In this document: positions 26,148-34,073 of the stretch, piece by piece | Layout: every line of letters starts with the position of its first letter | Position numbering within the stretch: the first letter of the stretch is position 1 | Assembly: GCA_038531315.1 (NCBI GenBank) | Contig: JBCBBT010000026.1 | Location: forward strand, 1-45,884 | Direction of reading: 5' to 3' | Length of the DNA: 45,884 nucleotides | Source: JAJFFW01 sp038531315 | GTDB lineage: Bacteria; Pseudomonadota; Alphaproteobacteria; Caulobacterales; Parvularculaceae | Notes under the pieces: generated by a model | The model's input: only the letters and a program-made list of their open reading frames with translations | Databases searched by the model: none | Told to the model about the DNA's origin: nothing | Position numbers and translations under genes: made by a program

Positions 26148-27455
26148 ATGGCCGAAAAATCCTCTCTCGTTCCATCGCTGAAAATCTTCCGCCATCAGGG
26201 CTACCGCCACTACTGGATTGCGCGCCAGACAATCGCCTGTGAGCGCCAGATGGTCGCTGTCGCGATTGGCTGGCAAGTCTATGACCTCGCCCGCGAGACC
26301 CGTTCGGTGGAAGAATCGGCTTTTTTGCTCGGCATAGTCGGTCTGGTTCAGTTTCTCCCGGTTTTTCTGTTTTCGCTGGTTGGCGGCCAGGCGGCGGACC
26401 GCTTTGACCGAAAGATAATCCTGATCGTGAGCAATCTCGTTCGCGCCTGCGCCATTGCGAGCCTGATCGCGGCGAGCGCGGTTGAAACCTCCCTTGCGTT
26501 GGCGATGATTTTCACCGCCGCAGGGGCCATGGGCATGGTCAATGCGTTTACCCCAGCGGCGTCGAATTCTCTTTATCCGAACCTTGTGCCGCGCGCTGAG
26601 TTGACCGAAGCGATCGCTTGGAATTCGCTTGGGTTTCAAAGCGCGTCAATTATCGGTCCGGCGATTGGCGGCTTTATCTATATCGCAGGCCCGCAAACGG
26701 TCTACGCCGTCGCCCTCGCCATGACCCTGATCGCCGTTCTTGTTTTCTGGACGGCGCAAACGCCAAAGCATGTTCCAAAAGGCGACGTGCGCGGCGTCGG
26801 CATGATCATCGACGGGTTGCGATATGTGCGCGATAATAAAATTGTTCTTGGCGCGATCCTCCTTGATTTGATCGTCTGCTTCTTTGGCGGCGTCACGGCG
26901 CTCCTGCCGGTCTTTGCGCGGGATATTCTTCACGTCGGCCCCGCCGAGCTTGGCTTCATGCGGGCTGCGCCGGCGGCCGGCGCCGTATTTGTCGGCGTCA
27001 TTCTGGCGACCCGGCCGCTTTCCCGGCGTGTCGGGCCATGGATGATGGGCGCTGTATCGATTTACGGCGCGGCGATCCTCGGTTTTGGCGTCTCTTCACT
27101 GTTTTATCTCTCTCTCGCGATGCTGGCGGTCGCCGGCGCCGCGGACATGATCTCCGTTTATGTGCGCCAGTCGCTGATCCAGCTGGCGACGCCGGACGCG
27201 ATGCGCGGGCGCGTCTCGTCCGTTTCCTACATTTTTATCGCCGCCTCCAATGAGCTCGGCGAATTCGAAAGCGGCGTCGCGGCGCGCTTCCTTGGACCCG
27301 TCGGCGCGGTCCTTCTGGGCGGAACCGTCGCCATCGCCACGGCGCTCGCCTGGTTCCGGCTATTTCCGACAATGGCGCGCGCGGACCGCTTCGAAGATGC
27401 CATCATCGAACGCGACGCGACGCACGCCGCGGAAAACGCCGCCGCCGCCAAATAG
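26148..27455 (+). CDS. MFS exporter, EntS/DUF894-type
   Basis: The 435-residue product is a twelve-helix major facilitator protein. The loop 2-3 signature is 'GGQAADRFDRKIILIVSN' (about residues 78-95). The N-terminal 'LKIFRHQGYRHYWIARQTIACERQMVAVAIGWQVYDL' and the mid-protein 'GDVRGVGMIIDGLRYVRDNKIVLGAILLDL' are typical of the MFS_3/EntS group, which exports siderophores or other small molecules. The substrate is unknown. GTG 26127 would add seven residues. There is no obvious ribosome site for either start. It is divergent from the DUF3088 gene. Confidence 0.88.
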   Translation: MAEKSSLVPSLKIFRHQGYRHYWIARQTIACERQMVAVAIGWQVYDLARETRSVEESAFLLGIVGLVQFLPVFLFSLVGGQAADRFDRKIILIVSNLVRACAIASLIAASAVETSLALAMIFTAAGAMGMVNAFTPAASNSLYPNLVPRAELTEAIAWNSLGFQSASIIGPAIGGFIYIAGPQTVYAVALAMTLIAVLVFWTAQTPKHVPKGDVRGVGMIIDGLRYVRDNKIVLGAILLDLIVCFFGGVTALLPVFARDILHVGPAELGFMRAAPAAGAVFVGVILATRPLSRRVGPWMMGAVSIYGAAILGFGVSSLFYLSLAMLAVAGAADMISVYVRQSLIQLATPDAMRGRVSSVSYIFIAASNELGEFESGVAARFLGPVGAVLLGGTVAIATALAWFRLFPTMARADRFEDAIIERDATHAAENAAAAK

Positions 27456-27506
27456 CGATCGATACCGTACCAGCGCGGCCATCATACAGGCGGCGAAGAG
27501 GGGTGT

Positions 27507-27532
27507 GGAAACGTTTCCTACAAATCGTAGGA
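27507..27532. promoter_or_regulatory. Two overlapping small palindromes, operator-like
   Basis: GGAAACGTTTCC (27507-27518) is a perfect 12-bp palindrome with the AAACGTTT core typical of LacI/GalR-family operators. It overlaps a small hairpin TCCTAC-AAATC-GTAGGA (27516-27532). It lies 52 bases after the MFS stop codon and 255 before the GIY-YIG gene. No LacI-type regulator is in the window, so an operator role is a guess. Confidence 0.25.
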
Positions 27533-27631
27533 TCACTTGCGGCTAGCGCCCCAAATGATGGCTGAAATTCAACGGACAAGATGGTTAATGAAACTGCGAC
27601 GCAGGCTCTTATGAGGCACCCTTAAAGAACG

Positions 27632-27660
27632 CGTCATCCCCGCGAAAGCGGGGATCCATC
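27632..27660 (+). repeat. REP-like palindromic repeat, copy A
   Basis: CGTCATCCCCGCGAAAGCGG begins this unit. Its core is ATCCCCGC-GAAA-GCGGGGAT (27636-27655), an 8-bp stem with a GAAA tetraloop, flanked by CGTC and CC. It belongs to the widespread 'cgtcat-cccgc-aaa-gcggg-atcc' class of dispersed bacterial palindromes. Copy B is its inverted relative. Confidence 0.75.
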
Positions 27661-27732
27661 ACTTAACACCGCGCCTTATCGGTCCCCTTCTTACCCTGTC
27701 ATGCGCCGCGCCCAAGGCGGGGACACCGCCCT

Positions 27733-27760
27733 ATGGATTCCCGCTTACGCGGGAATGACA
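27733..27760 (-). repeat. REP-like palindromic repeat, copy B (inverted)
   Basis: This unit reads on the minus strand TGTCATTCCCGCGTAAGCGG and onward, with the core ATTCCCGC-TTAC-GCGGGAAT at 27737-27756. It is inverted relative to copy A and ends 14 bases before the GIY-YIG start. A degenerate third unit seems to lie between them at about 27697-27722 (TGTCATGCGCCGCGCCCAAGGCGGGG). Confidence 0.72.
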
Positions 27761-27773
27761 GTACAATGAACTG

Positions 27774-28061
27774 ATGAGTTATTTTGTTTACATTCTCACG
27801 AGCCGTAAGAACGGCACGCTCTATATCGGCGTAACCAATAACCTTCACGAACGTACTTTTGCGCATCGCAATGGCTGCGGCGGAGCCTTCACGCGAAAAT
27901 ATCGCGTGACACAGCTTGTCTATTACGAAGTCTACGACCGGATTATTGACGCCATTACCCGCGAAAAGCAGCTCAAGAAATGGAACCGTCAGTGGAAAAT
28001 CGATCTGATCGAAACCATGAATCCGGAATGGAATGACCTTTTCAGCACCCTCAATCATTGA
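27774..28061 (+). CDS. GIY-YIG domain protein (putative endonuclease)
   Basis: The 95-residue protein is a single-domain GIY-YIG protein of the YhbQ/UPF0213 type. 'YFVYILTS' and 'LYIGVTNNL' supply the two strand motifs, Arg27 follows, and the helix 'AITREKQLKKW' (Glu64) has the usual lysine-rich signature. Nuclease activity is inferred from the family. It is complete and not fused to a DNA-binding domain. It sits directly beside an inverted pair of REP-like palindromes, in an AT-richer islet, a setting seen for many such genes. The start at 27774 follows shortly after repeat copy B, and no good ribosome site is visible. Confidence 0.85.
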   Translation: MSYFVYILTSRKNGTLYIGVTNNLHERTFAHRNGCGGAFTRKYRVTQLVYYEVYDRIIDAITREKQLKKWNRQWKIDLIETMNPEWNDLFSTLNH

Positions 28062-28129
28062 GGTATCGCAGGCAGGACCACGCAGATTCCGAAAGTGCTG
28101 ACGCCATAATCTAAAGGAATCTCGATTCC

Positions 28130-28549
28130 CTAATCCATATCCGCGTAATGCACAGTTTTGTTTGCCAGATTGTTGAATATCGCGGACAACAATCGACACG
28201 TGCTTTCATCCAGATTGATATTTCTTCGATTAAATTTTCTGGTCGAAGACGCGCCCGCTCGTTCAAGCGCGTAACCCATGGCGCGTCCATCACTATGGGC
28301 TAATAAAGTATTTGCGCGGCGTTCGATCTTCTCCAAAAGATTGACTACGTTTGTTCTAATGTTTTCGTCTGGGAACGTTTGCAACACGATTTCTGTCCAA
28401 TGAATTTCTCGAAACGCCCTGTCAGATTTAACAACGTCTGACGATTTGTATGATTCTACTTTTATTTGCCGGAACGCAATAACGGCGTCATTCATAAGAG
28501 ATTTTATAATGAGTTCTGCTTGAGCCTTCCCACCGGTAACGTCACACAA
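28130..28549 (-). CDS. Hypothetical protein, possibly the 3' part of a broken gene
   Basis: I do not recognise this 139-residue frame. It is mostly helical, with 'NVVNLLEKIERRANTLLAHSDGRAMGYALERAG' as the most protein-like stretch, and the local DNA is visibly AT-richer than its neighbours. The longest start is a TTG at 28549 with GGGGGA just upstream; an ATG at 28495 is an alternative. The in-frame codon four codons upstream is TAA (28559-28561), and the same frame is open beyond it back to the dnaJ stop. The gene may therefore be a nonsense-interrupted remnant rather than intact. It faces the GIY-YIG gene. Confidence 0.45.
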   Translation of the reverse strand: MCDVTGGKAQAELIIKSLMNDAVIAFRQIKVESYKSSDVVKSDRAFREIHWTEIVLQTFPDENIRTNVVNLLEKIERRANTLLAHSDGRAMGYALERAGASSTRKFNRRNINLDESTCRLLSAIFNNLANKTVHYADMD

Positions 28550-28558
28550 TCCCCCAAA

Positions 28559-28660
28559 TTATTCCGCATTCTTCAATTTCGCCGCCAGTTCGAATTTAGA
28601 ACTGGCTTCGCAAAGACTATGACCCCAAATCAATAACCGCGCTCGGGTGGGTTCATCCAC
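28559..28660 (-). pseudogene. Possible 5' fragment of the interrupted hypothetical gene
   Basis: A GTG at 28660, two bases after the dnaJ stop, opens a 33-codon frame ending in TAA. Its product includes 'RARLLIWGHSLCEASSKFEL' and looks protein-like. It is in the same reading frame as the hypothetical protein at 28130-28549, with only the TAA and three further codons between them. One nonsense mutation in a 177-codon gene would explain both pieces. Chance openness cannot be excluded at this length. Confidence 0.25.
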
Positions 28661-28662
28661 TG

Positions 28663-29832
28663 TCAGGCGTCCGTCATTTCGTCCCAGAATTTTTTTGCGC
28701 GTTTGAAAAAACCCTGGCTTTCCGGACAGGACTGTTCGCCGCCGCCGGCTTCGCAAAATTGTTTCAGGAGCGCTTTTTGTTCCGCATTGAGATTAGTTGG
28801 CGTCTCCACCGCGATCTCGACATACATGTCGCCGCGACGCTTTGATTGCTGCTCCATGCGCCGATGCGGGTCGAGCTGGGTCATGCCCTTGGCCTTGACG
28901 CGGAAGCGCTTGCCGGTCTGGACCCCGGCGGGTACGGAAACCTTGACGCGGCCGCCATCGATTGTAGGTGCTTCGAAGTCGCCGCCAAGCGCGGCCGTCG
29001 TCATGGGGATCGGCATGGCGCAATAAAGATCGGGGCCGTCGCGCTCGAACAGATCGTGGTCCTGAACATCAACGAAGATATAAAGATCGCCTTCAGGCCC
29101 GCCGCGCGGGCCCGCCTCGCCCTCGCCCGCAAGGCGAATGCGCGTGCCGCTTTCAATGCCGGCGGGGACGTCAACCGCGAGCGTGCGCTCTTTGCGGACG
29201 CGGCCCTGCCCGGCACAATCTGTACACGGATCACTGATCACCTGGCCCTGTCCGCCGCAGTCGGGGCAGGTGCGCTCGATGGTGAAAAAACCCTGTTGCA
29301 TGCGAACGCGCCCGGCGCCGCGACAAGACCCGCAAGTTGTCGGCCCCGAGCCCGGTTTGGCGCCGGAGCCCGTACAGGTCTCGCATGTCACCGAGCCCGG
29401 CACGGTAATCTCCGTCTTTTTGCCCGCAAACGCCTCGCCCAGCGTGATTGAGAGCTGGTATTTCATATCGGCGCCGCGGCCCGGACCGCGCGCCCGCGCG
29501 CCGCCGGCGCGCCCGCCCATGAACTCGCCAAAAATATCGTCGAAAATATCTGAAAATGACGACGCGTCGAAGCCCTGGCCGAATCCGCCGCCGCCGCCAT
29601 TCATGCCGTTCTTGTAGGCGTCGTGACCATAGCGGTCGTAGGCGGCGCGCTTTTGCGGATCGGACAAGGTCTCATAGGCCTCGCCCAATTCCTTGAATTT
29701 TTGCTCCGCCTCGGGATTATCTTTGTTCCGGTCAGGGTGATATTTCATCGCCCCTTTGCGGAAAGCAGACTTGATCGCCGCCTCATCGGCCCCGCGATCT
29801 ACGCCCAGCATTGAATAAAAATCCTGCGCCAT
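28663..29832 (-). CDS. dnaJ: Chaperone DnaJ (Hsp40)
   Basis: This DnaK co-chaperone stimulates ATP hydrolysis and delivers substrates. The 389-residue product has the J domain (about 3-70) with HPD in 'YHPDRNKDNPEAE', then a Gly/Phe-rich region ('GGGGFGQGFDASSF'). The zinc domain has four CxxCxGxG repeats: CETCTGSG, CGSCRGAG, CPDCGGQG and CTDCAGQG. The C-terminal substrate-binding domain has 'DVPAGIESGTRIRLAGEGEAG'. I started at MAQDFYSMLG; the longer frame upstream runs into the intergenic hairpin. dnaK lies upstream on the same strand across a 100-base gap that contains a terminator. Confidence 0.96.
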   Translation of the reverse strand: MAQDFYSMLGVDRGADEAAIKSAFRKGAMKYHPDRNKDNPEAEQKFKELGEAYETLSDPQKRAAYDRYGHDAYKNGMNGGGGGFGQGFDASSFSDIFDDIFGEFMGGRAGGARARGPGRGADMKYQLSITLGEAFAGKKTEITVPGSVTCETCTGSGAKPGSGPTTCGSCRGAGRVRMQQGFFTIERTCPDCGGQGQVISDPCTDCAGQGRVRKERTLAVDVPAGIESGTRIRLAGEGEAGPRGGPEGDLYIFVDVQDHDLFERDGPDLYCAMPIPMTTAALGGDFEAPTIDGGRVKVSVPAGVQTGKRFRVKAKGMTQLDPHRRMEQQSKRRGDMYVEIAVETPTNLNAEQKALLKQFCEAGGGEQSCPESQGFFKRAKKFWDEMTDA

Positions 29833-29880
29833 GAAGGTCGCCCTTAGCCCCGCCCGTATCGTTGCAAGCTGTCCGACAAA

Positions 29881-29909
29881 AAACGCGAATGGGGCGCGCC
29901 GCCCCATTC
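29881..29909 (-). terminator. Hairpin between dnaK and dnaJ
   Basis: GAATGGGGCG (29887-29896) and CGCCCCATTC (29900-29909) form a perfect 10-bp stem with a 3-nt loop. On the minus strand GCG and then a T6 run follow, so it is a canonical terminator for dnaK. It would act as an attenuator for dnaJ if the two genes share a promoter. Confidence 0.8.
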
Positions 29910-29932
29910 ATCGTCCTTCGTCAGATCGCTCA

Positions 29933-31861
29933 CTAGTCTTTTTTGTCGCCGTCGACTTCTTCAAAGTCGGCGTCGACGACGCTGTCGTCAGCTTCGGGCG
30001 CATCCGCCGCGCCGCCCGCCGCCGAGGGGCCGTCTTCGCCGCCCGCATCAACGCCGGCTTTATACATCGCCTCGCCAAGCTTCATCGACGCCTGCAAGAG
30101 CGCCTGCTGGCCTTCGCTCAGCTCTTCAACCGAGGCGTCTTCTTTTTCGAGCGTCGCCTTCATCGATGCGACCGCGTCTTCGATAGCTTTTTTCTCATCG
30201 TCCGAGATCTTGTCGCCGTGCTCGGTAAGCGCCGCTTCGGTCTGGTGCACAGTCGCTTCGGCCTGATTGCGCGCCTCGACAGCCGCGCGCCGCTCTTTGT
30301 CGGCCTCGGCGTTGGCCTCGGCGTCCTTGACCATTTTTTCGATATCGTCGTCGGACAGCCCGCCCGACGCCTGAATGCGGATCGACTGTTCTTTGTTGGT
30401 CGCTTTATCTTTTGCGGACACGTTGACGATGCCGTTGGCGTCAATATCGAAGGTAACCTCGACTTGCGGCACGCCGCGCGGCGCCGGCGGAATACCGACA
30501 AGATCGAACTGGCCGAGCATCTTGTTGTCGGCGGCCATTTCCCGCTCGCCCTGGAAGACGCGAATGGTGACCGCTGACTGGTTGTCTTCTGCGGTCGAGA
30601 AGGTTTGCGACTTCTTGGTTGGGATTGTCGTGTTGCGTTCGATGAGGCGCGTAAACACGCCGCCGAGCGTTTCGATGCCGAGCGACAGCGGCGTTACGTC
30701 AAGCAGAAGCACATCTTTAACGTCGCCCTGGAGAACGCCCGCCTGAATGGCGGCGCCGAGGGCGACCACCTCGTCAGGGTTCACGCCCTTGTGCGGGTCG
30801 CGATTAAAGAACGTCTTCACTGTCTCCTGGACTTTCGGCATGCGCGTCATGCCGCCGACCAGGATCACTTCATCAATATCGCCGGCGGCGAGACCGGCGT
30901 CTTTCAGCGCCGCTTTACACGGATCAACCGTGCGCTTGACGAGGTCTTCGACAAGCGTTTCCAGCTTGGCGCGCGACAGTTTGATGTTGAGGTGTTTCGG
31001 GCCCGAGGCGTCGGCCGTGATGAAGGGCAGGTTCACCTCGAACTGCGAGGTTGTCGACAGCTCCTTCTTGGCTTTTTCCGCTTCTTCTTTCAGTCGCTGC
31101 AGGGCGAGCTTATCCTTACGCAGATCAATGCCCTGATCCTTTTTGAATTCGTCCGCGAGATAATCGACAATGCGCATGTCGAAGTCTTCACCGCCGAGGA
31201 ACGTATCGCCATTGGTGGCGAGAACCTCAAAAACGCCGTCGCCGATCTCAAGGATCGAGATATCGAACGTGCCGCCGCCAAGATCGTAAACCGCGATCTT
31301 CTTGCCATCTTTTTTCTCAAGCCCGTAGGCGAGCGCGGCTGCGGTCGGCTCGTTAATGATCCGAAGAACTTCAAGACCGGCGATCTTGCCGGCGTCTTTC
31401 GTCGCCTGGCGCTGCGCGTCGTTAAAGTAGGCCGGCACCGTGATGACGGCTTGCGTCACATCCTGGCCGAGATACTCCTCGGCGGTCTCTTTCATTTTCT
31501 GCAGGATGAACGCTGAAATTTGCGACGGCGCGTATTTCTCGCCATGCGCCTCGACCCAGGCGTCGCCATTGTCGCCCTCGACAATCGCATAGGGCACCAT
31601 GCCCTTATCTTTTTTGACGGTCGGATCGGCGAACGGGCGCCCGATGAGGCGCTTGATCGCGAAAAATGTGTTCTCAGGGTTTGTGACGGCCTGACGGCGC
31701 GCCGGCTGGCCGATGAGGCGCTCGCCATCTTCAGAAAACGCAACAACGGACGGCGTCGTGCGCGCGCCTTCAACGTTTTCAATAACTTTCGGTTCTTTGC
31801 CCTCCATCACCGCGACACAGGAGTTTGTCGTGCCGAGGTCGATGCCGATGACTTTACCCAT
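29933..31861 (-). CDS. dnaK: Chaperone DnaK (Hsp70)
   Basis: This is the ATP-driven cytosolic Hsp70. At 642 residues it has the usual size. The ATPase domain carries 'IGIDLGTTNSCVAVMEG' (5-21), 'IAVYDLGGGTFDISILEI' and 'EVILVGGMTRMPKVQ'. The linker 'KDVLLLDVTPLSLGIET' leads to the substrate-binding domain, and the C terminus is the typical acidic tail 'SVVDADFEEVDGDKKD'. GGAGAAG precedes the ATG. A promoter resembling the alphaproteobacterial RpoH consensus lies about 190 bases upstream, so heat-shock control is likely. grpE is not in the window. Confidence 0.97.
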   Translation of the reverse strand: MGKVIGIDLGTTNSCVAVMEGKEPKVIENVEGARTTPSVVAFSEDGERLIGQPARRQAVTNPENTFFAIKRLIGRPFADPTVKKDKGMVPYAIVEGDNGDAWVEAHGEKYAPSQISAFILQKMKETAEEYLGQDVTQAVITVPAYFNDAQRQATKDAGKIAGLEVLRIINEPTAAALAYGLEKKDGKKIAVYDLGGGTFDISILEIGDGVFEVLATNGDTFLGGEDFDMRIVDYLADEFKKDQGIDLRKDKLALQRLKEEAEKAKKELSTTSQFEVNLPFITADASGPKHLNIKLSRAKLETLVEDLVKRTVDPCKAALKDAGLAAGDIDEVILVGGMTRMPKVQETVKTFFNRDPHKGVNPDEVVALGAAIQAGVLQGDVKDVLLLDVTPLSLGIETLGGVFTRLIERNTTIPTKKSQTFSTAEDNQSAVTIRVFQGEREMAADNKMLGQFDLVGIPPAPRGVPQVEVTFDIDANGIVNVSAKDKATNKEQSIRIQASGGLSDDDIEKMVKDAEANAEADKERRAAVEARNQAEATVHQTEAALTEHGDKISDDEKKAIEDAVASMKATLEKEDASVEELSEGQQALLQASMKLGEAMYKAGVDAGGEDGPSAAGGAADAPEADDSVVDADFEEVDGDKKD

Positions 31862-32051
31862 TCTTTGTCTTCTCCTTTTAGCGAACCGCTATCTCCGGGC
31901 CTCAACGGCCGCAATCCGACGCCATTTTCGTCTTCATCATGGCTTCGTTTTTCACGGCGCGTTCTCGTAAGCGCCCGGTGCGCGCGATCCCTTGTTTCGT
32001 TGACGATTTGCGCGCCCGCCGGGGGATGTTGGCGTTGCGCAACTGGCCGGG

Positions 32052-32080
32052 ATATATGGACGCCCCGGCGCCACTGCAAG
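32052..32080 (-). promoter_or_regulatory. Candidate RpoH (sigma-32) promoter of dnaK
   Basis: On the minus strand CTTG (32080-32077), 18 bases, then CATATATCCC. The alphaproteobacterial heat-shock consensus is CTTG-N17/18-CYTATNTNNG; the match here misses the Y and the final G. It would give an untranslated leader of about 180 bases. No CIRCE element is seen in the gap. Confidence 0.45.
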
Positions 32081-32159
32081 CCGCGAAAGGGCTGTCCCGG
32101 GTTAATTTTTTCAATGGTTGCGCCCCCGGCTGAACAGCGCGGCCGGCCCCACGCCGCCG

Positions 32160-32182
32160 GCACATACGCCAGCACATACGCC
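32160..32182. repeat. Short tandem direct repeat
   Basis: GCACATACGCC occurs at 32160-32170 and again at 32172-32182 (period 12). It lies in the 750-base divergent gap between dnaK and the lectin-like gene. No gene or RNA is seen in the rest of the gap apart from the promoter and the 15-bp duplication described separately. Confidence 0.6.
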
Positions 32183-32463
32183 GACCCGCGAAGTCGGCCG
32201 CTGAAATTTCGCCGGGAACGGCGCGCCGAATAGTGAAAATGCCGCGCGCGGCGACCGAATGACGCCAATTGCGGCCGGGACGACGCCTTTTCAACGGGCG
32301 CGCCGCGCGGGGAAGATCATGTCCGCAGTGATGCGAAACAACAACAGCCCGCGCGCCGTTTATCTGGCGCCGCCGCCCGACACGGCGCCGACACGGAGCC
32401 GGGCCGACGCCGGCCCGGAACAGCAAAACCGGCGGCGGCGTGCGACAGTTAACACAGCCTTAA

Positions 32464-32493
32464 AACTGCGGGCGCAATAACTGCGGGCGCAAT
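32464..32493. repeat. Perfect 15-bp tandem duplication
   Basis: AACTGCGGGCGCAAT is repeated exactly at 32464-32478 and 32479-32493, about 120 bases upstream of the lectin-like gene start. It could be a recent slippage product or a doubled regulator site; the unit itself is not palindromic. Confidence 0.7.
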
Positions 32494-32611
32494 GGTGTGC
32501 GGGCGAGCCCCAGCGCACGAAAGAGCAAACCGTGCGCTGCGGCGCAATCTTGCGCGCGGCGGACGGCGACGCCGGCGAGCGCGCCCTTGCGAGAACAATG
32601 GAGCGGAACGG

Positions 32612-34060
32612 GTGATATCGAACGGGCGAGCAGCAGGGCTCTTGGGCGCGGCCGCGCTCGCCGCCGCCGCGCCCGCGCATGCCGTCAATCCGTGGCAGCT
32701 CGAAGCCGGCCGCGAAACCGCGCTATCGACATTCGCCAACCCGAATTTTACCGCGGTGACATTCGCAACGCCGTTCGCCGTCGTGCCGATTGTCGTCGCA
32801 CTTTCAACAAACGAAGGCGGAGACCCGTCGGTTCTCCGCATCAGGAACGTCACCACAACCGGTTTTGAAGTTGCACCGCTGGAGCCGCCCGGCAACGACG
32901 GCCCGCATATCGACATGACGTTCGACTACATTGCCATGACGCCCGGCGTGAACAAGCTGCCGACCGGCGAAATTGTCGTTGCGGGCCGGCATACGACGAA
33001 TTCGGTGCAACGGGCCGGCAATGTCGGCGGGCCAAACGCATGGGACGTCGTGCCTTTCGGGGCCAGTCTCGCGGCTCCGGCAAGCGTGATCGCCGCCGTT
33101 CAGACCGCGAACAGCGAAAGCGGCGTCCCGCCTGCGGGACCGGCGACGCCATGGCTTTCGGTCGCCGCCAGAAACGCCGACGCCGACAGCGTCGAATTGG
33201 CGCTTGAACGCAGCGAAGTCGCCGCCGGCGCCGTCGTCGCCGAAGATATCGGCTTTATCGCCTTTCCGGGCGGCGGCAGCGGCGCCTTTGAAGATGACGC
33301 CGGCCTCGCCGTCGACTGGACGAGCACAGTGACCGGCGCAACCATCGCAGGTTGGGACAATGGCTGTTTCACCGCCGCCTTCTCGCCGACGGCCTTTGCG
33401 AACGCCCGCGTTGTTGCGACCAAATCGAGCCGCTTCGGCGCCGATGGCGGATGGCTCAGACGATGTTCGCTTAATGCGACAGAAGTTGGCCTGCAGGTCG
33501 ATGAAGACGTCAGCAACGACGCTGAAAGGGCGCACACAAACGAAATTGCGGCGATCCTCGCATTCTCCGGCTCGTTTCATGCGACCTTTGAGGCGCAACT
33601 GGCGGCGGTGAAAACCGTCTCGGCGACTGAAGACCCCGTGAACGGCGCCGCGGGCCCGTATTTTCTGCCGGGCGCGCGGGCGCGATACGCGATTGCGGTT
33701 GAAAGCCAGGGCGATGTGCCGGTTGACAATGATGCGCTGGTGTTTGTCGATCCGATCCCGCCGCAAACGCGGCTCGTGGTTGCCGATATCGGCGGCGCGG
33801 GTTCGGGCCCGGTGCGGTTCACCGACGGCGCGCCATCGAGCAACCTCACTTATTCGTTCGGCGGGTTGGCGGACGCGGGCGACGATCTCGATTTTTCAAA
33901 CGACAATGGCGCAACGTTCACCTATGCACCGACGGCGGGGCCCGACGGATCGGACCCTGCAGTGACGCATATAAGGGTGCGTCCCGGCGGTGAATTCGCC
34001 GGCGAGACGGGCGGCGCGCGACCGACTTTCCGGTTGGAGTTCGACGTCATCGTCGACTAG
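32612..34060 (+). CDS. Secreted protein with lectin-like N domain and DUF11-like C domain
   Basis: The 482-residue product has a signal peptide (ending APAHA at residue 24). The first domain, about 25-115, reads 'FTAVTFATPFAVVPIVVALSTNEGGDP', 'LRIRNVTTTGFEV' and 'PPGNDGPHIDMTFDYIAMTPG'. This is like the H-type lectin/MshQ-type beta sandwich of surface proteins. The middle part repeats similar strand patterns. The C terminus, from about residue 340, looks like a DUF11-type repeat: 'LPGARARYAIAVESQGDVPVDNDALVFVDPIPPQTRLV'. A GTG start at 32612 is set by GGAG eight bases upstream and by the signal peptide. It is probably surface-exposed or released and may bind glycans. It converges on the TIR-FGE gene with 13 bases between them. 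Confidence 0.78.
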   Translation: MISNGRAAGLLGAAALAAAAPAHAVNPWQLEAGRETALSTFANPNFTAVTFATPFAVVPIVVALSTNEGGDPSVLRIRNVTTTGFEVAPLEPPGNDGPHIDMTFDYIAMTPGVNKLPTGEIVVAGRHTTNSVQRAGNVGGPNAWDVVPFGASLAAPASVIAAVQTANSESGVPPAGPATPWLSVAARNADADSVELALERSEVAAGAVVAEDIGFIAFPGGGSGAFEDDAGLAVDWTSTVTGATIAGWDNGCFTAAFSPTAFANARVVATKSSRFGADGGWLRRCSLNATEVGLQVDEDVSNDAERAHTNEIAAILAFSGSFHATFEAQLAAVKTVSATEDPVNGAAGPYFLPGARARYAIAVESQGDVPVDNDALVFVDPIPPQTRLVVADIGGAGSGPVRFTDGAPSSNLTYSFGGLADAGDDLDFSNDNGATFTYAPTAGPDGSDPAVTHIRVRPGGEFAGETGGARPTFRLEFDVIVD

Positions 34061-34073
34061 CGACGCGCGCGCG

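Noticed and set aside
27456..28660. Integrated mobile element or prophage remnant
   Set aside because: No integrase, transposase, tRNA or target-site duplication is visible. The AT-richer islet with palindromes is too small to call an element.
31520..32233. Long frame opposite the 5' half of dnaK extending into the upstream gap
   Set aside because: It is antisense to dnaK and reflects codon bias of the real gene; no ribosome site or domain is present.
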